Below are positions 1 to 9,053 of a DNA stretch of 64,000 nt, one piece after another; the stretch's first letter is position 1, and the number at the start of each line of letters is the position of its first letter. The notes beneath the pieces are model-generated. The model saw only the letters and a program-made list of their open reading frames with translations, was not told the origin of the DNA and searched no databases. This DNA comes from Flavobacterium sp. 11 (GTDB taxonomy: Bacteria > Bacteroidota > Bacteroidia > Flavobacteriales > Flavobacteriaceae). The stretch lies in contig NZ_PEFE01000001.1 in the NCBI RefSeq assembly GCF_002754315.1, positions 1,240,001-1,304,000 on the forward strand. Direction: 5' to 3'. Position numbers and translations under genes: made by a program.

Positions 1-171
1 TTCATGCAATCGAAATTTTTTATAGAATTATTATGAGCGATTTAATTCCGCTTACTTTTTAGAATGCTTCCCTTTTTTTGTTTTTAATGTTTAATTTTAC
101 ATCAAATAAGTTTTGTTACGGCTGGCTTACTGCTTAAATTTAAAACCAACGTTGAATTGATAGTATAAATA

Positions 172-573
172 ATGAGAAAAATAGAACATATAGGGATTGC
201 TGTTAAAGATTTAGAAGTATCAAATTTAGTTTTCGAAAAGCTCTTCGGTGCTCCGGCTTATAAATTTGAAGATGTAGAAACCGAAGGGGTGACAACTTCT
301 TTTTTTATGAACGGACCCAATAAAATTGAACTCCTTGCTGCAACCAATCCAGAAAGTCCCATTGCCAAGTTTATAGAAAAAAAAGGAGAAGGGATTCATC
401 ATATTGCTTTTGATGTTGAAGATATTGTTTCAGAAATAGCGCGTTTGAAAAAGGAAGGGTTTGTAGTCTTGAATGAAATTCCTAAAAAAGGAGCTGATAA
501 TAAGTTAGTTGCATTTTTGCACCCAAAAAGCACTAATGGTGTTTTGATTGAATTGTGTCAGGAAATAAAATAA
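172..573 (+). CDS. mce: methylmalonyl-CoA epimerase
   Basis: Interconverts (R)- and (S)-methylmalonyl-CoA, a cytosolic step linking propionate and branched-chain catabolism to succinyl-CoA. The 133-residue product is a single vicinal-oxygen-chelate (glyoxalase-like) unit of the usual family length: it opens with KIEHIGIAVKDL (likely metal ligand H6), has GIHHIAFDVED near residues 74-84 (H76/H77) and ends with LIELCQ (E127), which fits the His/His/Glu metal site of the family. The ATG at 172 is the only sensible start. It stands alone, followed by a tRNA gene. Its mutase partner is not in the window. The 171 bases before it hold nothing I can support. Confidence 0.9.
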   Translation: MRKIEHIGIAVKDLEVSNLVFEKLFGAPAYKFEDVETEGVTTSFFMNGPNKIELLAATNPESPIAKFIEKKGEGIHHIAFDVEDIVSEIARLKKEGFVVLNEIPKKGADNKLVAFLHPKSTNGVLIELCQEIK

Positions 574-715
574 TTTAAGTCCATATAAATGAGTAGTATT
601 CTAATATTCAGTTGGTTTCTGTTTGAAATAAGTTAATAATTGAACTATATTAAAATCTAAGTCAAAAATATTTGGAGCAAATGAAAAATAGTAGTAATAT
701 TGCACACTCTTAACC

Positions 716-789
716 GGTCCTATAGCTCAGCTGGTTAGAGCACCTGACTCATAATCAGGTGGTCCCTGGTTCGAGCCCAGGTGGGACCA
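716..789 (+). tRNA. tRNA with CAT anticodon (Met or lysidine-type Ile)
   Basis: Full cloverleaf: acceptor GGTCCTA pairs with TGGGACC, the D arm is GCTC/GAGC, the anticodon stem CCTGA/TCAGG encloses CTCATAA (anticodon CAT), and the T arm is CCTGG/CCAGG around TTCGAGC, with discriminator A. CCA is not encoded. It is not the initiator type because positions 1-72 form a G-C pair. Elongator Met and the Ile gene whose C34 becomes lysidine cannot be told apart by eye. Confidence 0.93.
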
Positions 790-790
790 C

Positions 791-831
791 AAAACCCTTT
801 AAAACATTTGTTTTAAAGGGTTTTCTTTTTT
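791..831 (+). terminator. intrinsic terminator after the tRNA
   Basis: A perfect 15-bp stem (AAAACCCTTTAAAAC with its complement, loop ATTT) is followed by a T-rich run. It starts two bases after the tRNA discriminator. Confidence 0.85.
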
Positions 832-948
832 ACTAAAAACCAAGTTGGACTAAAACACGTATCTTTGTTATGATGTTAGGGATAAGACTTTCTTATTTGT
901 GATTTTATAGATTTTTTTATTTCAGTAAATTTACTATTTTTGAAGCCG

Positions 949-1179
949 ATGAAAATTGAGTCAAACAAATTTTATTTTTTAATCATTTTCCTTTTTGGGA
1001 TTATGGATGTTTTTGCTGGCCCTGGAGGTTCTGGTCCTCCTGCGCCGACGGCTAAAAAACCGCCACCACCACCTGGATTGTCTATTGATGAAAATAGTGT
1101 TATAATAATTGCAATTTCATTATTATTTGGAATTTATATCATTTACACCAATATATTAAAAACAAAAACCCCAATTTAA
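949..1179 (+). CDS. small Pro-rich surface protein with C-terminal sorting-like anchor (PID-CTERM type)
   Basis: A 76-residue protein if it starts at the ATG at 949; a TTG nine bases earlier is less likely. Order of parts: signal peptide (hydrophobic FYFLIIFLFGIMDVFA, about residues 8-23), a Gly/Pro-rich linker with a PPPPPGLSIDEN motif, one transmembrane helix (about residues 50-67) and a short Lys-containing tail. The proline run, then GLxID, then a helix and basic end resemble the small flavobacterial PID-CTERM proteins, thought to be handled by exosortase-like enzymes; that assignment is from memory. The last codons and the stop lie inside a terminator palindrome. No exosortase is nearby. 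Function unknown. Confidence 0.65.
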   Translation: MKIESNKFYFLIIFLFGIMDVFAGPGGSGPPAPTAKKPPPPPGLSIDENSVIIIAISLLFGIYIIYTNILKTKTPI

Positions 1180-1197
1180 ATTGGGGTTTTTGTTTTT
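1161..1197. terminator. bidirectional terminator overlapping the end of the small anchor-protein gene
   Basis: A perfect 17-bp palindrome without loop spacer (1161-1194) has A-rich and T-rich sides, so it can serve the + strand small gene and the - strand ribE. The stop codon at 1177-1179 is in its centre. Confidence 0.85.
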
Positions 1198-1211
1198 AGT
1201 ATGGTTACGAG

Positions 1212-1799
1212 TTATTTGTTAGCGTATAGTCTGGAAACGTATTTGCCAATTACATCGAATTCAAGATTTATTTTTGTGCCAACTTCAAAGGTTTTGAAAT
1301 TAGTGTGCTCATACGTGTAAGGGATTATGGCTACGCTAAATTCATTTTTTTTAGAATTCACCACGGTTAAGCTTACACCATTTACGGTAATTGAACCTTT
1401 TTCGATGGTAATGTTGTTTAATTTTTCGTCGTATTCAAAGGTGTAAAGCCAGCTACCATCGGTTTGTTCTGCAGTAGTGCAGGTTCCCGTTTGGTCTACG
1501 TGTCCTTGAACAATGTGTCCGTCAAGTCTGTCGCCAAGTTTCATTGCTCTTTCTAAGTTAACGCTGTCTCCAACTTTCCAATCCGCTAGATTTGTTTTTT
1601 TTATCGTTTCGTCTATGGCGGTCACGGTATAGAAAGTATCATTGATAGCGACAACAGTAAGGCAAATTCCGTTATGAGCAACGCTTTGGTCAATTTGTAG
1701 TTCGCTCGTAATCGATGAATTCATCGTTATGTGAACATTACTGTTCTCTTTTTTTATTTCTTGGATGGTGCCAAGGGTTTCTATGATTCCTGTAAACAT
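1212..1799 (-). CDS. ribE: riboflavin synthase, alpha subunit
   Basis: Catalyses dismutation of two 6,7-dimethyl-8-ribityllumazine molecules to riboflavin, the last step of riboflavin synthesis. The 195-residue product begins with the family hallmark MFTGIIE and has two tandem lumazine-binding barrels; the second begins near MKLGDRLDGHIVQGHVDQTG. I start it at 1799 because the 14 codons upstream (MLILKCKF...) precede the invariant MFTGIIE and overlap the promoter region shared with divergent pdxA. It is monocistronic, ending at a bidirectional terminator. Length is slightly under the roughly 200-residue norm. Confidence 0.95.
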   Translation of the reverse strand: MFTGIIETLGTIQEIKKENSNVHITMNSSITSELQIDQSVAHNGICLTVVAINDTFYTVTAIDETIKKTNLADWKVGDSVNLERAMKLGDRLDGHIVQGHVDQTGTCTTAEQTDGSWLYTFEYDEKLNNITIEKGSITVNGVSLTVVNSKKNEFSVAIIPYTYEHTNFKTFEVGTKINLEFDVIGKYVSRLYANK

Positions 1800-1816
1800 T
1801 TCTTGTTTTATTTTAC

Positions 1817-1824
1817 TAAATTTG
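1817..1824 (+). promoter_or_regulatory. -7 box for pdxA (TAAATTTG)
   Basis: Exact match to the Bacteroidota -7 consensus TAnnTTTG, 33 bases before the pdxA ATG. No clear -33 TTTG is at ideal spacing. Confidence 0.55.
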
Positions 1825-1857
1825 CACTTCAAAATTAGCAATAAATAACGTTAGGTC

Positions 1858-2907
1858 ATGATGAAAAAAGCAGAAAATATAATCGTTGGGATTTCTATAG
1901 GAGATTTAAACGGTATTGGAAGCGAAGTTGTTTTAAAAACATTCGAGGATTCTCGTATGTTAGAGTTGTGTACTCCTGTTATCTTTGCTAATGTTAAGTT
2001 GTTGTCTTTTGTAAAGAAAAGTTTTCAATCGGCTTCTTTATTACATGGAATTGATAAACTGGATCAAATTGTTCCTGGAAAGATTAATGTTTTAAATGTT
2101 TGGAGAGAAGGAGTTGATTTGAATCTTGGAGTAAATGATCCTAAGGCAGGTGAATATGCTATAAAATCATTTGTTGCGGCTACCAAAGCTTTAAAGGATG
2201 GTCTTGTAGATGTATTGGTTACTGCGCCTATAAATAAGTATAATATCCAGTCAGAGGATTTTAAATTTCCTGGGCATACGGATTATTTAGACCAAGAGCT
2301 TGAGGGAAATGCACTTATGTTGATGGTTCAGGATAATTTAAGAGTAGGGCTCTTGACGGATCATATTCCGTTAAGTGAAGTGGCTTCTCATCTTACGGAA
2401 GAATTGATTAAAAGAAAAATCGAAACGGTAAAGCAATCATTGATACAGGATTTTAGTATTAATAAGCCTAAGATAGCTGTTTTGGGATTGAATCCGCATT
2501 GTGGTGATGGAGGTGTTATTGGTACCGAAGATGATTTGGTTATAAAGCCAACATTGAAAAAGATATTTGACAAAGGAACCTTGGTTTTTGGTCCTTTTGC
2601 TGCGGATGGTTTTTTTGGAAGTAGTCAATATGAGAAGTATGATGCTATTATAGCGGCCTATCACGATCAAGGATTAATTCCTTTTAAAACATTATCTTTT
2701 GGTAATGGCGTGAATTATACTGCGGGTTTGAATAAAATAAGAACCTCGCCGGATCATGGTACTGCATACGATATTGCTGGAAAAGGAGTGGCTGATTTTA
2801 ACTCATTCAAAGAGGCTGTATATCTTGCAATTGATATTTATCATTCGAGAAATCAATATGCCGAAATCAGTGTGAAGCCATTGAAAACAAAAGAAAAACA
2901 GTTGTGA
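1858..2907 (+). CDS. pdxA: 4-hydroxythreonine-4-phosphate dehydrogenase
   Basis: NAD-dependent oxidation of 4-phosphohydroxy-L-threonine in DXP-dependent pyridoxal-phosphate synthesis. The 349 residues match the family length. Diagnostic stretches are GISIGDLNGIGSEV near the N-terminus, TAPINKYNI then FPGHTDYLD (metal ligand about H140), NPHCGDGG, AAYHDQGLIPFK and SPDHGTAYDIAGKG, which carry the other metal-binding histidines and the substrate loop. Two ATGs lie in tandem (1858 and 1861). It is divergent from ribE and followed after 85 bp by the yceD-rpmF operon. The glycine-rich opening is GDLNGIGSE; many family members have GDPAGIGPE, and the Bacteroidota form differs this way. Confidence 0.95.
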   Translation: MMKKAENIIVGISIGDLNGIGSEVVLKTFEDSRMLELCTPVIFANVKLLSFVKKSFQSASLLHGIDKLDQIVPGKINVLNVWREGVDLNLGVNDPKAGEYAIKSFVAATKALKDGLVDVLVTAPINKYNIQSEDFKFPGHTDYLDQELEGNALMLMVQDNLRVGLLTDHIPLSEVASHLTEELIKRKIETVKQSLIQDFSINKPKIAVLGLNPHCGDGGVIGTEDDLVIKPTLKKIFDKGTLVFGPFAADGFFGSSQYEKYDAIIAAYHDQGLIPFKTLSFGNGVNYTAGLNKIRTSPDHGTAYDIAGKGVADFNSFKEAVYLAIDIYHSRNQYAEISVKPLKTKEKQL

Positions 2908-2950
2908 ACAAAAAAAAGTGAATAACATTATTAGATTTGCAATAATTTTA

Positions 2951-2958
2951 TATCTTTG
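2951..2958 (+). promoter_or_regulatory. -7 box for the yceD-rpmF operon (TATCTTTG)
   Basis: TATCTTTGC, 35 bases upstream of the yceD start, matches TAnnTTTG. Confidence 0.5.
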
Positions 2959-2992
2959 CACTCCCGAAGTTTAGGGTCAAATTGTTGTTGAA

Positions 2993-3535
2993 ATGAAGAA
3001 GACAAAAGATTTTTTAATACCTTTTATAGGATTAAAGCTAGGAAAACATCATTTTGAGTATCAAATAAATAATTCGTTCTTTGAAATCTTTGATTATAAT
3101 GAATATCAAGATTCAAATATCAAAGTAAATGTAGTTTTAGAGAAAAAAAGTACGCTGTTAGAGTTAAGTTTTAAGCATAAAGGAGTCGTAAATGTACCTT
3201 GTGATTTGACAAGCGAAGATTTTGACTTACCGGTTAAAGGCAAAATGAAATTAATAGTTCGTTTTGGCGAGGAATATAATAATGACAATGAAGAATTGTT
3301 GATTTTACCTCATGGAGAGTTTGAAGTAGATATTGCACAATATATCTATGAAATGATAGTGTTGTCAGTGCCTCTAAGACGAGTTCATCCAGGAGTTAAA
3401 GATGGAAGTTTAAAAACCGAAGCTTTGACTAAACTTAATGAACTGATAGTAAAAGAAGAAAAAAAAGAGAATAAACAAGAAGAAAATATTGACCCGCGTT
3501 GGGACAAATTAAAGCAACTATTAACGGATAAATAA
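2993..3535 (+). CDS. yceD: YceD family (DUF177) protein
   Basis: The 180-residue product belongs to DUF177/YceD, which sits next to rpmF in most bacteria and has been linked to rRNA processing or ribosome assembly in some. Visible features: a conserved N-terminal start (KKTKDFLIPFIGLKLGKH), the family core VNVPCDLTSEDFDLPVKGK near residues 65-83, a PHGEFEVDIAQYIYEMIVLSVPLRRVHP block and a C-terminal DPRWDKLKQLL motif typical of the family. The nine-base gap to rpmF means the two are co-transcribed. An acidic/Lys-rich linker (KEEKKENKQEEN) precedes the C-terminal motif. Confidence 0.9.
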   Translation: MKKTKDFLIPFIGLKLGKHHFEYQINNSFFEIFDYNEYQDSNIKVNVVLEKKSTLLELSFKHKGVVNVPCDLTSEDFDLPVKGKMKLIVRFGEEYNNDNEELLILPHGEFEVDIAQYIYEMIVLSVPLRRVHPGVKDGSLKTEALTKLNELIVKEEKKENKQEENIDPRWDKLKQLLTDK

Positions 3536-3544
3536 TATAGTAAA

Positions 3545-3739
3545 ATGGCGCATCCTAAGAGAAAAATCTCCAAAACAAGAAGAGATAAAAGAAGAACACA
3601 TTACAAAGCTACTGTAGCACAGATTGCTACTTGTCCTATTACAGGAGAAGCGCATTTATACCATAGAGCTTACTGGCACGAAGGTAAAATGTATTACAGA
3701 GGGCAAGTTGTTATAGATAAATCTGTAGCTGTTGCTTAA
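3545..3739 (+). CDS. rpmF: 50S ribosomal protein L32
   Basis: The 64-residue basic protein starts [22 protein letters not shown], the L32 signature, then [27 protein letters not shown]. Only one cysteine remains at the zinc-knuckle site, so this is a zinc-independent (C-minus) form. It follows yceD in the conserved yceD-rpmF pair. A strong terminator 24 bp downstream partly separates it from fabH. plsX, often found next, is absent. Confidence 0.97.
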   Translation: MAHPKRKISKTRRDKRRTHYKATVAQIATCPITGEAHLYHRAYWHEGKMYYRGQVVIDKSVAVA

Positions 3740-3762
3740 TACATTTTTGTAAATGATATTCG

Positions 3763-3788
3763 AACTCTCACATCGTGAGAGTTTTTTT
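3763..3788 (+). terminator. terminator after rpmF
   Basis: A 9-bp stem AACTCTCAC/GTGAGAGTT with loop ATC, followed by seven Ts. Confidence 0.85.
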
Positions 3789-3912
3789 GTTGTTTATAAT
3801 TTTCATTAAATAAGAAGTTCCAAATCAAATGAGAATGGAATTTTTTTTGTAATTTTCAAGTCTTTTAAAAATTTTTCAAATGGCAACATTTGACAAAAAA
3901 TAATCGCATACA

Positions 3913-4911
3913 ATGAATACAATTACAGCCGCAATAACCGCTGTTGGAGCCTATGTTCCAGACTTTGTTTTAACTAACAAAGCTCTTGAGACCATGGTTG
4001 ACACCAATGACGAGTGGATAACCTCTCGTACAGGAATAAAGGAAAGAAGAATCCTCAAAGAAGAGGGTAAAGGAACTTCTTTTTTAGCAATAAAAGCTGC
4101 ACAAGATTTATTAGCTAAAGCCAATATCGACCCTCTAGAAATAGACTTGTTGATAATGGCAACTGCAACGCCAGATATGCCAGTTGCTTCAACAGGTGTA
4201 TATGTAGCAACCGAAATAGGAGCTTTAAATGCTTTTGCATATGATTTGCAAGCTGCATGTTCCAGTTTCTTATTTGGGATGTCAACTGCAGCAGCTTACA
4301 TACAGTCCGGAAGATACAAGAAAGTGCTATTAATTGGTGCTGATAAAATGTCTTCTATCGTAGATTATACAGATAGATCAACTTGTATCATTTTTGGAGA
4401 CGGAGCTGGAGCAGTATTGTTTGAACCTAATTATGAAGGATTAGGATTGCAAGACGAATACTTACGCAGTGATGGAATCGGAAGAGATTTTTTGAAAATT
4501 GATGCCGGTGGTTCTCTACTTCCTGCCTCTTACGAAACGGTAAGAGATAATAAACACAATATTATTCAAGACGGAAAAACAGTATTTAAATATGCTGTAA
4601 CTAACATGGCTGATTCAAGTGAATTAATTCTGAAAAGAAATAATTTAACCAATGAAAATGTTGATTGGTTAGTTCCTCATCAAGCCAATAAACGTATTAT
4701 CGATGCAACAGCAAATAGAATGAATTTAGAAGATTCTAAAGTGCTGATGAATATTGAAAAATACGGAAACACAACTTCTGCGACTTTACCATTAGTCCTT
4801 AATGATTTTGAACATTTATTCAAAAAAGGAGATACGATAATTTTGGCTGCTTTTGGAGGTGGATTCACTTGGGGATCTATATATCTAAAATGGGCATACG
4901 ATAAAAAATAA
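3913..4911 (+). CDS. fabH: beta-ketoacyl-ACP synthase III
   Basis: Condenses acetyl-CoA (or branched starter CoAs in Flavobacteria) with malonyl-ACP to start fatty-acid synthesis. The 332 residues carry the thiolase-fold catalytic triad: C116 in LQAACSSFLFG, H256 in WLVPHQANKRI and N286 in KYGNTTSATLPL. The N-terminal NDEWITSRTGIKERR is typical. It is 23 bp from accB, so fabH-accB-accC form a lipid-initiation operon. The start at 3913 fits the family N-terminus (ITAAITAVGAYVPD). Confidence 0.96.
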   Translation: MNTITAAITAVGAYVPDFVLTNKALETMVDTNDEWITSRTGIKERRILKEEGKGTSFLAIKAAQDLLAKANIDPLEIDLLIMATATPDMPVASTGVYVATEIGALNAFAYDLQAACSSFLFGMSTAAAYIQSGRYKKVLLIGADKMSSIVDYTDRSTCIIFGDGAGAVLFEPNYEGLGLQDEYLRSDGIGRDFLKIDAGGSLLPASYETVRDNKHNIIQDGKTVFKYAVTNMADSSELILKRNNLTNENVDWLVPHQANKRIIDATANRMNLEDSKVLMNIEKYGNTTSATLPLVLNDFEHLFKKGDTIILAAFGGGFTWGSIYLKWAYDKK

Positions 4912-4934
4912 ATTTAAACTAAAAACAAATAATT

Positions 4935-5414
4935 ATGGATTTAAAAGAAATTCAAAATCTAATCAAGTTTGTAGCAAATTCAGGAGTTGCAGAAGTTAAA
5001 TTAGAGATGGATGATGTAAAAATTACCATCAGAACAACTTTAGAAGGGAATGTAACTGAGACCACGTATGTTCAACAAATGCCAGCTCAAGCTACACTTC
5101 CACAAGCAGCAGCACCGCAACAAATTGCTCCGGTTGCAGCAGCTCCAGAAGTTCCAGTAGTAGAAAATGCGCATTATATCACCATAAAATCTCCAATTAT
5201 TGGAACTTTTTACAGAAAACCATCTCCAGATAAACCAATGTTTGTTGAAGTAGGTAAAACAATTTCTAAAGGTGACGTACTTTGTGTAATTGAAGCCATG
5301 AAATTATTTAATGAAATTGAATCTGAAGTTTCTGGTAAAATTGTAAAAATATTGGTTGACGATATGTCTCCAGTAGAATTTGACCAACCGTTATTCTTAG
5401 TAGATCCATCATAA
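4935..5414 (+). CDS. accB: acetyl-CoA carboxylase biotin carboxyl carrier protein
   Basis: Carries biotin between the biotin carboxylase and carboxyltransferase halves of acetyl-CoA carboxylase. 159 residues: an N-terminal helix ([24 protein letters not shown]), an Ala/Pro/Gln-rich hinge (about 47-76), and a C-terminal biotinyl domain with [12 protein letters not shown], the biotinylated lysine being K123. [12 protein letters not shown] is the BCCP-specific thumb region. It sits between fabH and accC, 98 bp before accC. Confidence 0.97.
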   Translation: MDLKEIQNLIKFVANSGVAEVKLEMDDVKITIRTTLEGNVTETTYVQQMPAQATLPQAAAPQQIAPVAAAPEVPVVENAHYITIKSPIIGTFYRKPSPDKPMFVEVGKTISKGDVLCVIEAMKLFNEIESEVSGKIVKILVDDMSPVEFDQPLFLVDPS

Positions 5415-5512
5415 GAAATTATAAATTATAAATTATAAATTTTGAATGATGAGTTTTCGTTATTTGAAGTAATTTAAAATTTAAAATTCAACATTTAAAA
5501 TTTCAAATAAAG

Positions 5513-6859
5513 ATGTTTAAAAAAATATTGATTGCCAATAGAGGGGAAATTGCGTTACGCGTAATTAGAACATGCAAGGAAATGGGTATAAAAACAGTAG
5601 CCGTTTATTCTACTGCAGATGCCGAAAGTCTACATGTAAAGTTTGCTGATGAAGCGGTTTGTATTGGACCACCTCCAAGCAACTTGTCCTATTTAAAAAT
5701 GTCAAATATTATTGCCGCTGCCGAAATTACAAATGCAGATGCAATACACCCAGGATACGGATTCCTTTCTGAAAATTCTAAATTTTCTAAAATTTGTCAA
5801 GAGCATGGTATCAAATTCATTGGAGCTTCTCCTGAGATGATTGATAGAATGGGAGATAAAGCTTCCGCAAAAGCTACGATGATTGAAGCAGGTGTTCCTT
5901 GTGTTCCAGGTTCAGTGGGAATTTTAGAATCGTATGAGCAAGCCTTACAATTATCAAGAGATTTTGGCTACCCAGTAATGCTTAAAGCAACTGCTGGTGG
6001 TGGTGGAAAAGGAATGAGAGCCGTTTGGAAAGAAGATGAATTGTTGAAAGCTTGGGAAGGTGCACGTCAGGAATCTGCGGCAGCTTTTGGAAATGACGGA
6101 ATGTATCTTGAGAAATTAATCGAAGAGCCACGCCACATTGAAATTCAAGTAGTAGGTGATTCTTACGGAAAAGCCTGTCATCTTTCTGAAAGAGATTGTT
6201 CCGTTCAAAGACGTCATCAAAAATTAACCGAAGAGACTCCATCTCCATTTATGACAGATGAGTTGCGTGCAAAAATGGGTGAAGCAGCTGTAAAAGCAGC
6301 CGAATACATTAAATACGAAGGTGCTGGAACAGTAGAATTTTTGGTGGACAAACACCGTAATTTCTACTTTATGGAAATGAATACCCGTATTCAAGTGGAG
6401 CACCCAATTACAGAGCAGGTTATTGATTATGACTTGATTCGTGAGCAAATTATGGTTGCTGCTGGAATACCTATTTCGGGTAAAAATTACTTGCCACAAT
6501 TACACGCGATCGAATGCAGAATTAATGCAGAAGATCCTTATAATGATTTCCGTCCGTCTCCGGGGAAAATCACAACATTACACATGCCAGGTGGACATGG
6601 AGTTCGTTTAGATACTCACGTGTATTCAGGGTATACTATTCCGCCAAATTACGATTCAATGATTGCAAAACTTATTACTACTGCTCAATCTCGTGAGGAA
6701 GCCATTAGTAAAATGAGAAGAGCATTGGATGAATTTGTAATCGAAGGAATAAAAACGACAATTCCGTTTCATAGACAATTGATGGACGATCCTCGTTACA
6801 TAGCAGGAGAGTACACAACTGCATTTATGGATACTTTCAAAATGAACGATCCGGAATAG
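5513..6859 (+). CDS. accC: acetyl-CoA carboxylase biotin carboxylase subunit
   Basis: ATP-dependent carboxylation of the biotin on AccB. The 448 residues show the N-terminal pre-ATP-grasp domain ([23 protein letters not shown]), the glycine loop [11 protein letters not shown] near residues 161-171, the ATP-grasp core with [16 protein letters not shown], and the C-terminal [21 protein letters not shown] domain. Full length, normal family size. Last gene of the fabH-accB-accC cluster, ending at a strong terminator. Confidence 0.97.
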   Translation: MFKKILIANRGEIALRVIRTCKEMGIKTVAVYSTADAESLHVKFADEAVCIGPPPSNLSYLKMSNIIAAAEITNADAIHPGYGFLSENSKFSKICQEHGIKFIGASPEMIDRMGDKASAKATMIEAGVPCVPGSVGILESYEQALQLSRDFGYPVMLKATAGGGGKGMRAVWKEDELLKAWEGARQESAAAFGNDGMYLEKLIEEPRHIEIQVVGDSYGKACHLSERDCSVQRRHQKLTEETPSPFMTDELRAKMGEAAVKAAEYIKYEGAGTVEFLVDKHRNFYFMEMNTRIQVEHPITEQVIDYDLIREQIMVAAGIPISGKNYLPQLHAIECRINAEDPYNDFRPSPGKITTLHMPGGHGVRLDTHVYSGYTIPPNYDSMIAKLITTAQSREEAISKMRRALDEFVIEGIKTTIPFHRQLMDDPRYIAGEYTTAFMDTFKMNDPE

Positions 6860-6876
6860 TAAAATATTCAAAATAT

Positions 6877-6908
6877 AAAAAAACCTCACTGAAAAGTGAG
6901 GTTTTTTG
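6877..6908. terminator. bidirectional terminator between accC and the S9 peptidase gene
   Basis: The stem AAAACCTCACT/AGTGAGGTTTT has a GAAA loop, an A-run on one side and a T-run on the other, so it serves the convergent genes on both strands. Confidence 0.88.
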
Positions 6909-6928
6909 TTTTTCATCGATATATAAAT

Positions 6929-8842
6929 CTACAAAGTTTCTTTCAACCATTTGAAAAATTCACTTTGCCAAACCTGAGCATTCTGAGGTTTTAATACCCA
7001 ATGATTTTCTTCTGGGAAATACAAGAATCTACTTTTTACTCCTCGCAATTGTGCCGCTTGAAAAGCTTCTTGTCCTTGTCCAGTTGGTACACGAAAATCT
7101 TTTCCGCCTTGAATAATTAAAATAGGTGTATTCCATTTTTCTACCAGCGTCATTGGATTGAATGTTGTGTAAGCTTTTTGCGCAACAGCATTATCTTTTT
7201 CCCAATACGCACCGCCAAAATCCCAGTTGGTAAAGAAAACTTCTTCAGTAGTTCCATACATACTTTGGGTATTAAAAATACCGTCATGGGCAATAAAAGT
7301 TTTGAATCGGTTGTTGTGGATTCCGGCTAAATAGAAAACAGAATACCCACCGTAACTGGCGCCAACACATCCTAAACGTGTTGCATCAACATATTTTTCC
7401 TTCGCCACATCATCAATTGCCGATAGGTAATCATTAATTACTTGTCCTCCCCAGTCTTTACTGATTTGCTCATTCCATTCCACGCCATGACCTTGCATAC
7501 CGCGACGGTTTGGAGCAACAACAATATACCCATTGGCAGCCATCAACTGTAAATTCCATCGGTAAGAATAAAATTGTGTCAATGGAGACTGTGGCCCACC
7601 TTGACAATACAAAAGTGTTGGATATTTTTTTGTGGCGTCAAAATTAGGCGGAAGTACCACCCAAACTAACATTTTTTTACCATCCGTAGTCGTTACATAT
7701 CGTCTTTCTGTTTTGCTTAACGCCAAAGAATTATAGGTAGCTGTATTGACATTGGACAATTGTTTCCAAGTGCTTTTCTTTAAATTATACGAATAAATTT
7801 CCGCCGCATGATTCATGTCGGTTCTCGTTACAATAATGTTGTCACCAGAAAAACCAACTAAATCATTGACATCAAATTCTCCAGTGGTGATTTGGCGAAC
7901 TTTGATTGCTCCCGAAGCTTCGGGATTGGTCAGAGCCGGAAAATTAACTTCAAATAACTGTTTTGTTCCGTCTATTGGCGCAACAAAAAAGACTTTTTTT
8001 CCGTCACTACTCCAGATAAAATGATCGACAGTACCGTCCCAATTTGCCGTTAAGTTCATTTTCATTCCTTTGAAACTAACAATGAGGTCGTTTTTATCGG
8101 CTTCATAACCGTCTCGTTTCATTTGTAACCAAGTCAAATTTCCTGTAGGAGAAAATTGTAGAGCTGTATCATATCCTAGATTTTCTTCGGTTCTATTGCT
8201 AGTTTTTCCAGTTTCCAGATTGTATTCGAAAATATTGGTGTTGGTAGAAACAGCATAATCCGTTCCTGCTTTTTTCTTACTTACGTAAAGAATGCTTTTG
8301 CTGTCTGGTGACCAAATGTAATCTTCATCTCCACCAAAAGGTTTTTGTGGGCTGTCGAAATTTTCGCCTTTCAGAATGTCAATTCCCGTTGCGCCTTCTT
8401 TGTTTTCTTTGTAAAAAACATGGTTGTATTTGCCTTCGTTCCAAGTGTCCCAATGTCGATAATTCAAGCCGTCATAGATTTGAACGTCCGATTTTTCCAG
8501 TTCCGGATAAAAATCTTTTCCGTGAACTTTTTCGATTTTTACTTCTTCATTGTAAACGATATATTTCCCGTCTGGAGAAATGTTCTTGTCTTTTAATAGA
8601 TCTTTAGTCTCTTTTACTTCGGTTGGATTTCCACCATTTACGGGTAAAATGTAGAATTTTGTTTCCGATTTGTTTTCTTGAACAGAAGGAGTTGCGACTT
8701 TATAAACTATATTTTTTCCATCTTTGGAAATACCTAAAGGAGTTACTCTTCCTAGTTTCCAAAGTAGTTCTGGAGTCATTACATTTTGTGCTATAGCATT
8801 TAAACTCATCATTAATAAGGGTATAAGCAGTATTTTTTTCAT
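6929..8842 (-). CDS. secreted S9 family prolyl oligopeptidase/acylaminoacyl-peptidase-like peptidase
   Basis: A serine peptidase acting on short peptides in the periplasm or outside the inner membrane. 637 residues: Sec signal peptide MKKILLIPLLMMSLNAIAQ, a WD40-like beta-propeller (about 30-370) and an alpha/beta-hydrolase domain. The catalytic triad can be placed: S496 in GASYGGYS, D582 in GGKDFRVPT and H614 in EENHWV. Similar proteins in Bacteroidota are DPP-like S9 enzymes of protein-degrading strains. A 16-bp palindromic repeat lies in frame within the propeller, encoding NPEASG. It is convergent with accC and has no operon partners. Confidence 0.92.
   Translation of the reverse strand: MKKILLIPLLMMSLNAIAQNVMTPELLWKLGRVTPLGISKDGKNIVYKVATPSVQENKSETKFYILPVNGGNPTEVKETKDLLKDKNISPDGKYIVYNEEVKIEKVHGKDFYPELEKSDVQIYDGLNYRHWDTWNEGKYNHVFYKENKEGATGIDILKGENFDSPQKPFGGDEDYIWSPDSKSILYVSKKKAGTDYAVSTNTNIFEYNLETGKTSNRTEENLGYDTALQFSPTGNLTWLQMKRDGYEADKNDLIVSFKGMKMNLTANWDGTVDHFIWSSDGKKVFFVAPIDGTKQLFEVNFPALTNPEASGAIKVRQITTGEFDVNDLVGFSGDNIIVTRTDMNHAAEIYSYNLKKSTWKQLSNVNTATYNSLALSKTERRYVTTTDGKKMLVWVVLPPNFDATKKYPTLLYCQGGPQSPLTQFYSYRWNLQLMAANGYIVVAPNRRGMQGHGVEWNEQISKDWGGQVINDYLSAIDDVAKEKYVDATRLGCVGASYGGYSVFYLAGIHNNRFKTFIAHDGIFNTQSMYGTTEEVFFTNWDFGGAYWEKDNAVAQKAYTTFNPMTLVEKWNTPILIIQGGKDFRVPTGQGQEAFQAAQLRGVKSRFLYFPEENHWVLKPQNAQVWQSEFFKWLKETL
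7910..7925. repeat. short palindrome TCCCGA-AGC-TTCGGGA family, inside the S9 peptidase gene
   Basis: TCCCGAAGCTTCGGGA, a perfect palindrome. The same unit with small changes occurs at 12346, 15866, 20498 and 51895, and a longer version at 11032. Here it is read in frame. Confidence 0.8.
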
Positions 8843-8971
8843 TTTAATAATTGATTTTTCAAGCTATAAAATTAGCCAATTTAATTTGATGTTTTTTCGT
8901 TTTTAACACTTGCTTTTTAGCCCTGATTACGTCATTTAATGTTTATTTTAATTGGAGTTCAGTGAATTTAT

Positions 8972-9000
8972 TTATAACGGATAGCGGGATTAGCTCCTGA
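8972..9000 (-). repeat. half copy of the GGAGCTATTTCCCGCTAT dispersed repeat
   Basis: The reverse complement reads TCAGGAGCTAATCCCGCTATCC, matching the left arm of the elements at 12367 and 23756 except for a few bases. The right arm is not convincing here. The rest of the 211-bp gap between the divergent genes shows no clear promoter consensus. Confidence 0.55.
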
Positions 9001-9053
9001 AATAAATTCAGAATAAATCCAAAAAATTATTATTTTTATGAAAAAAATTGAAC

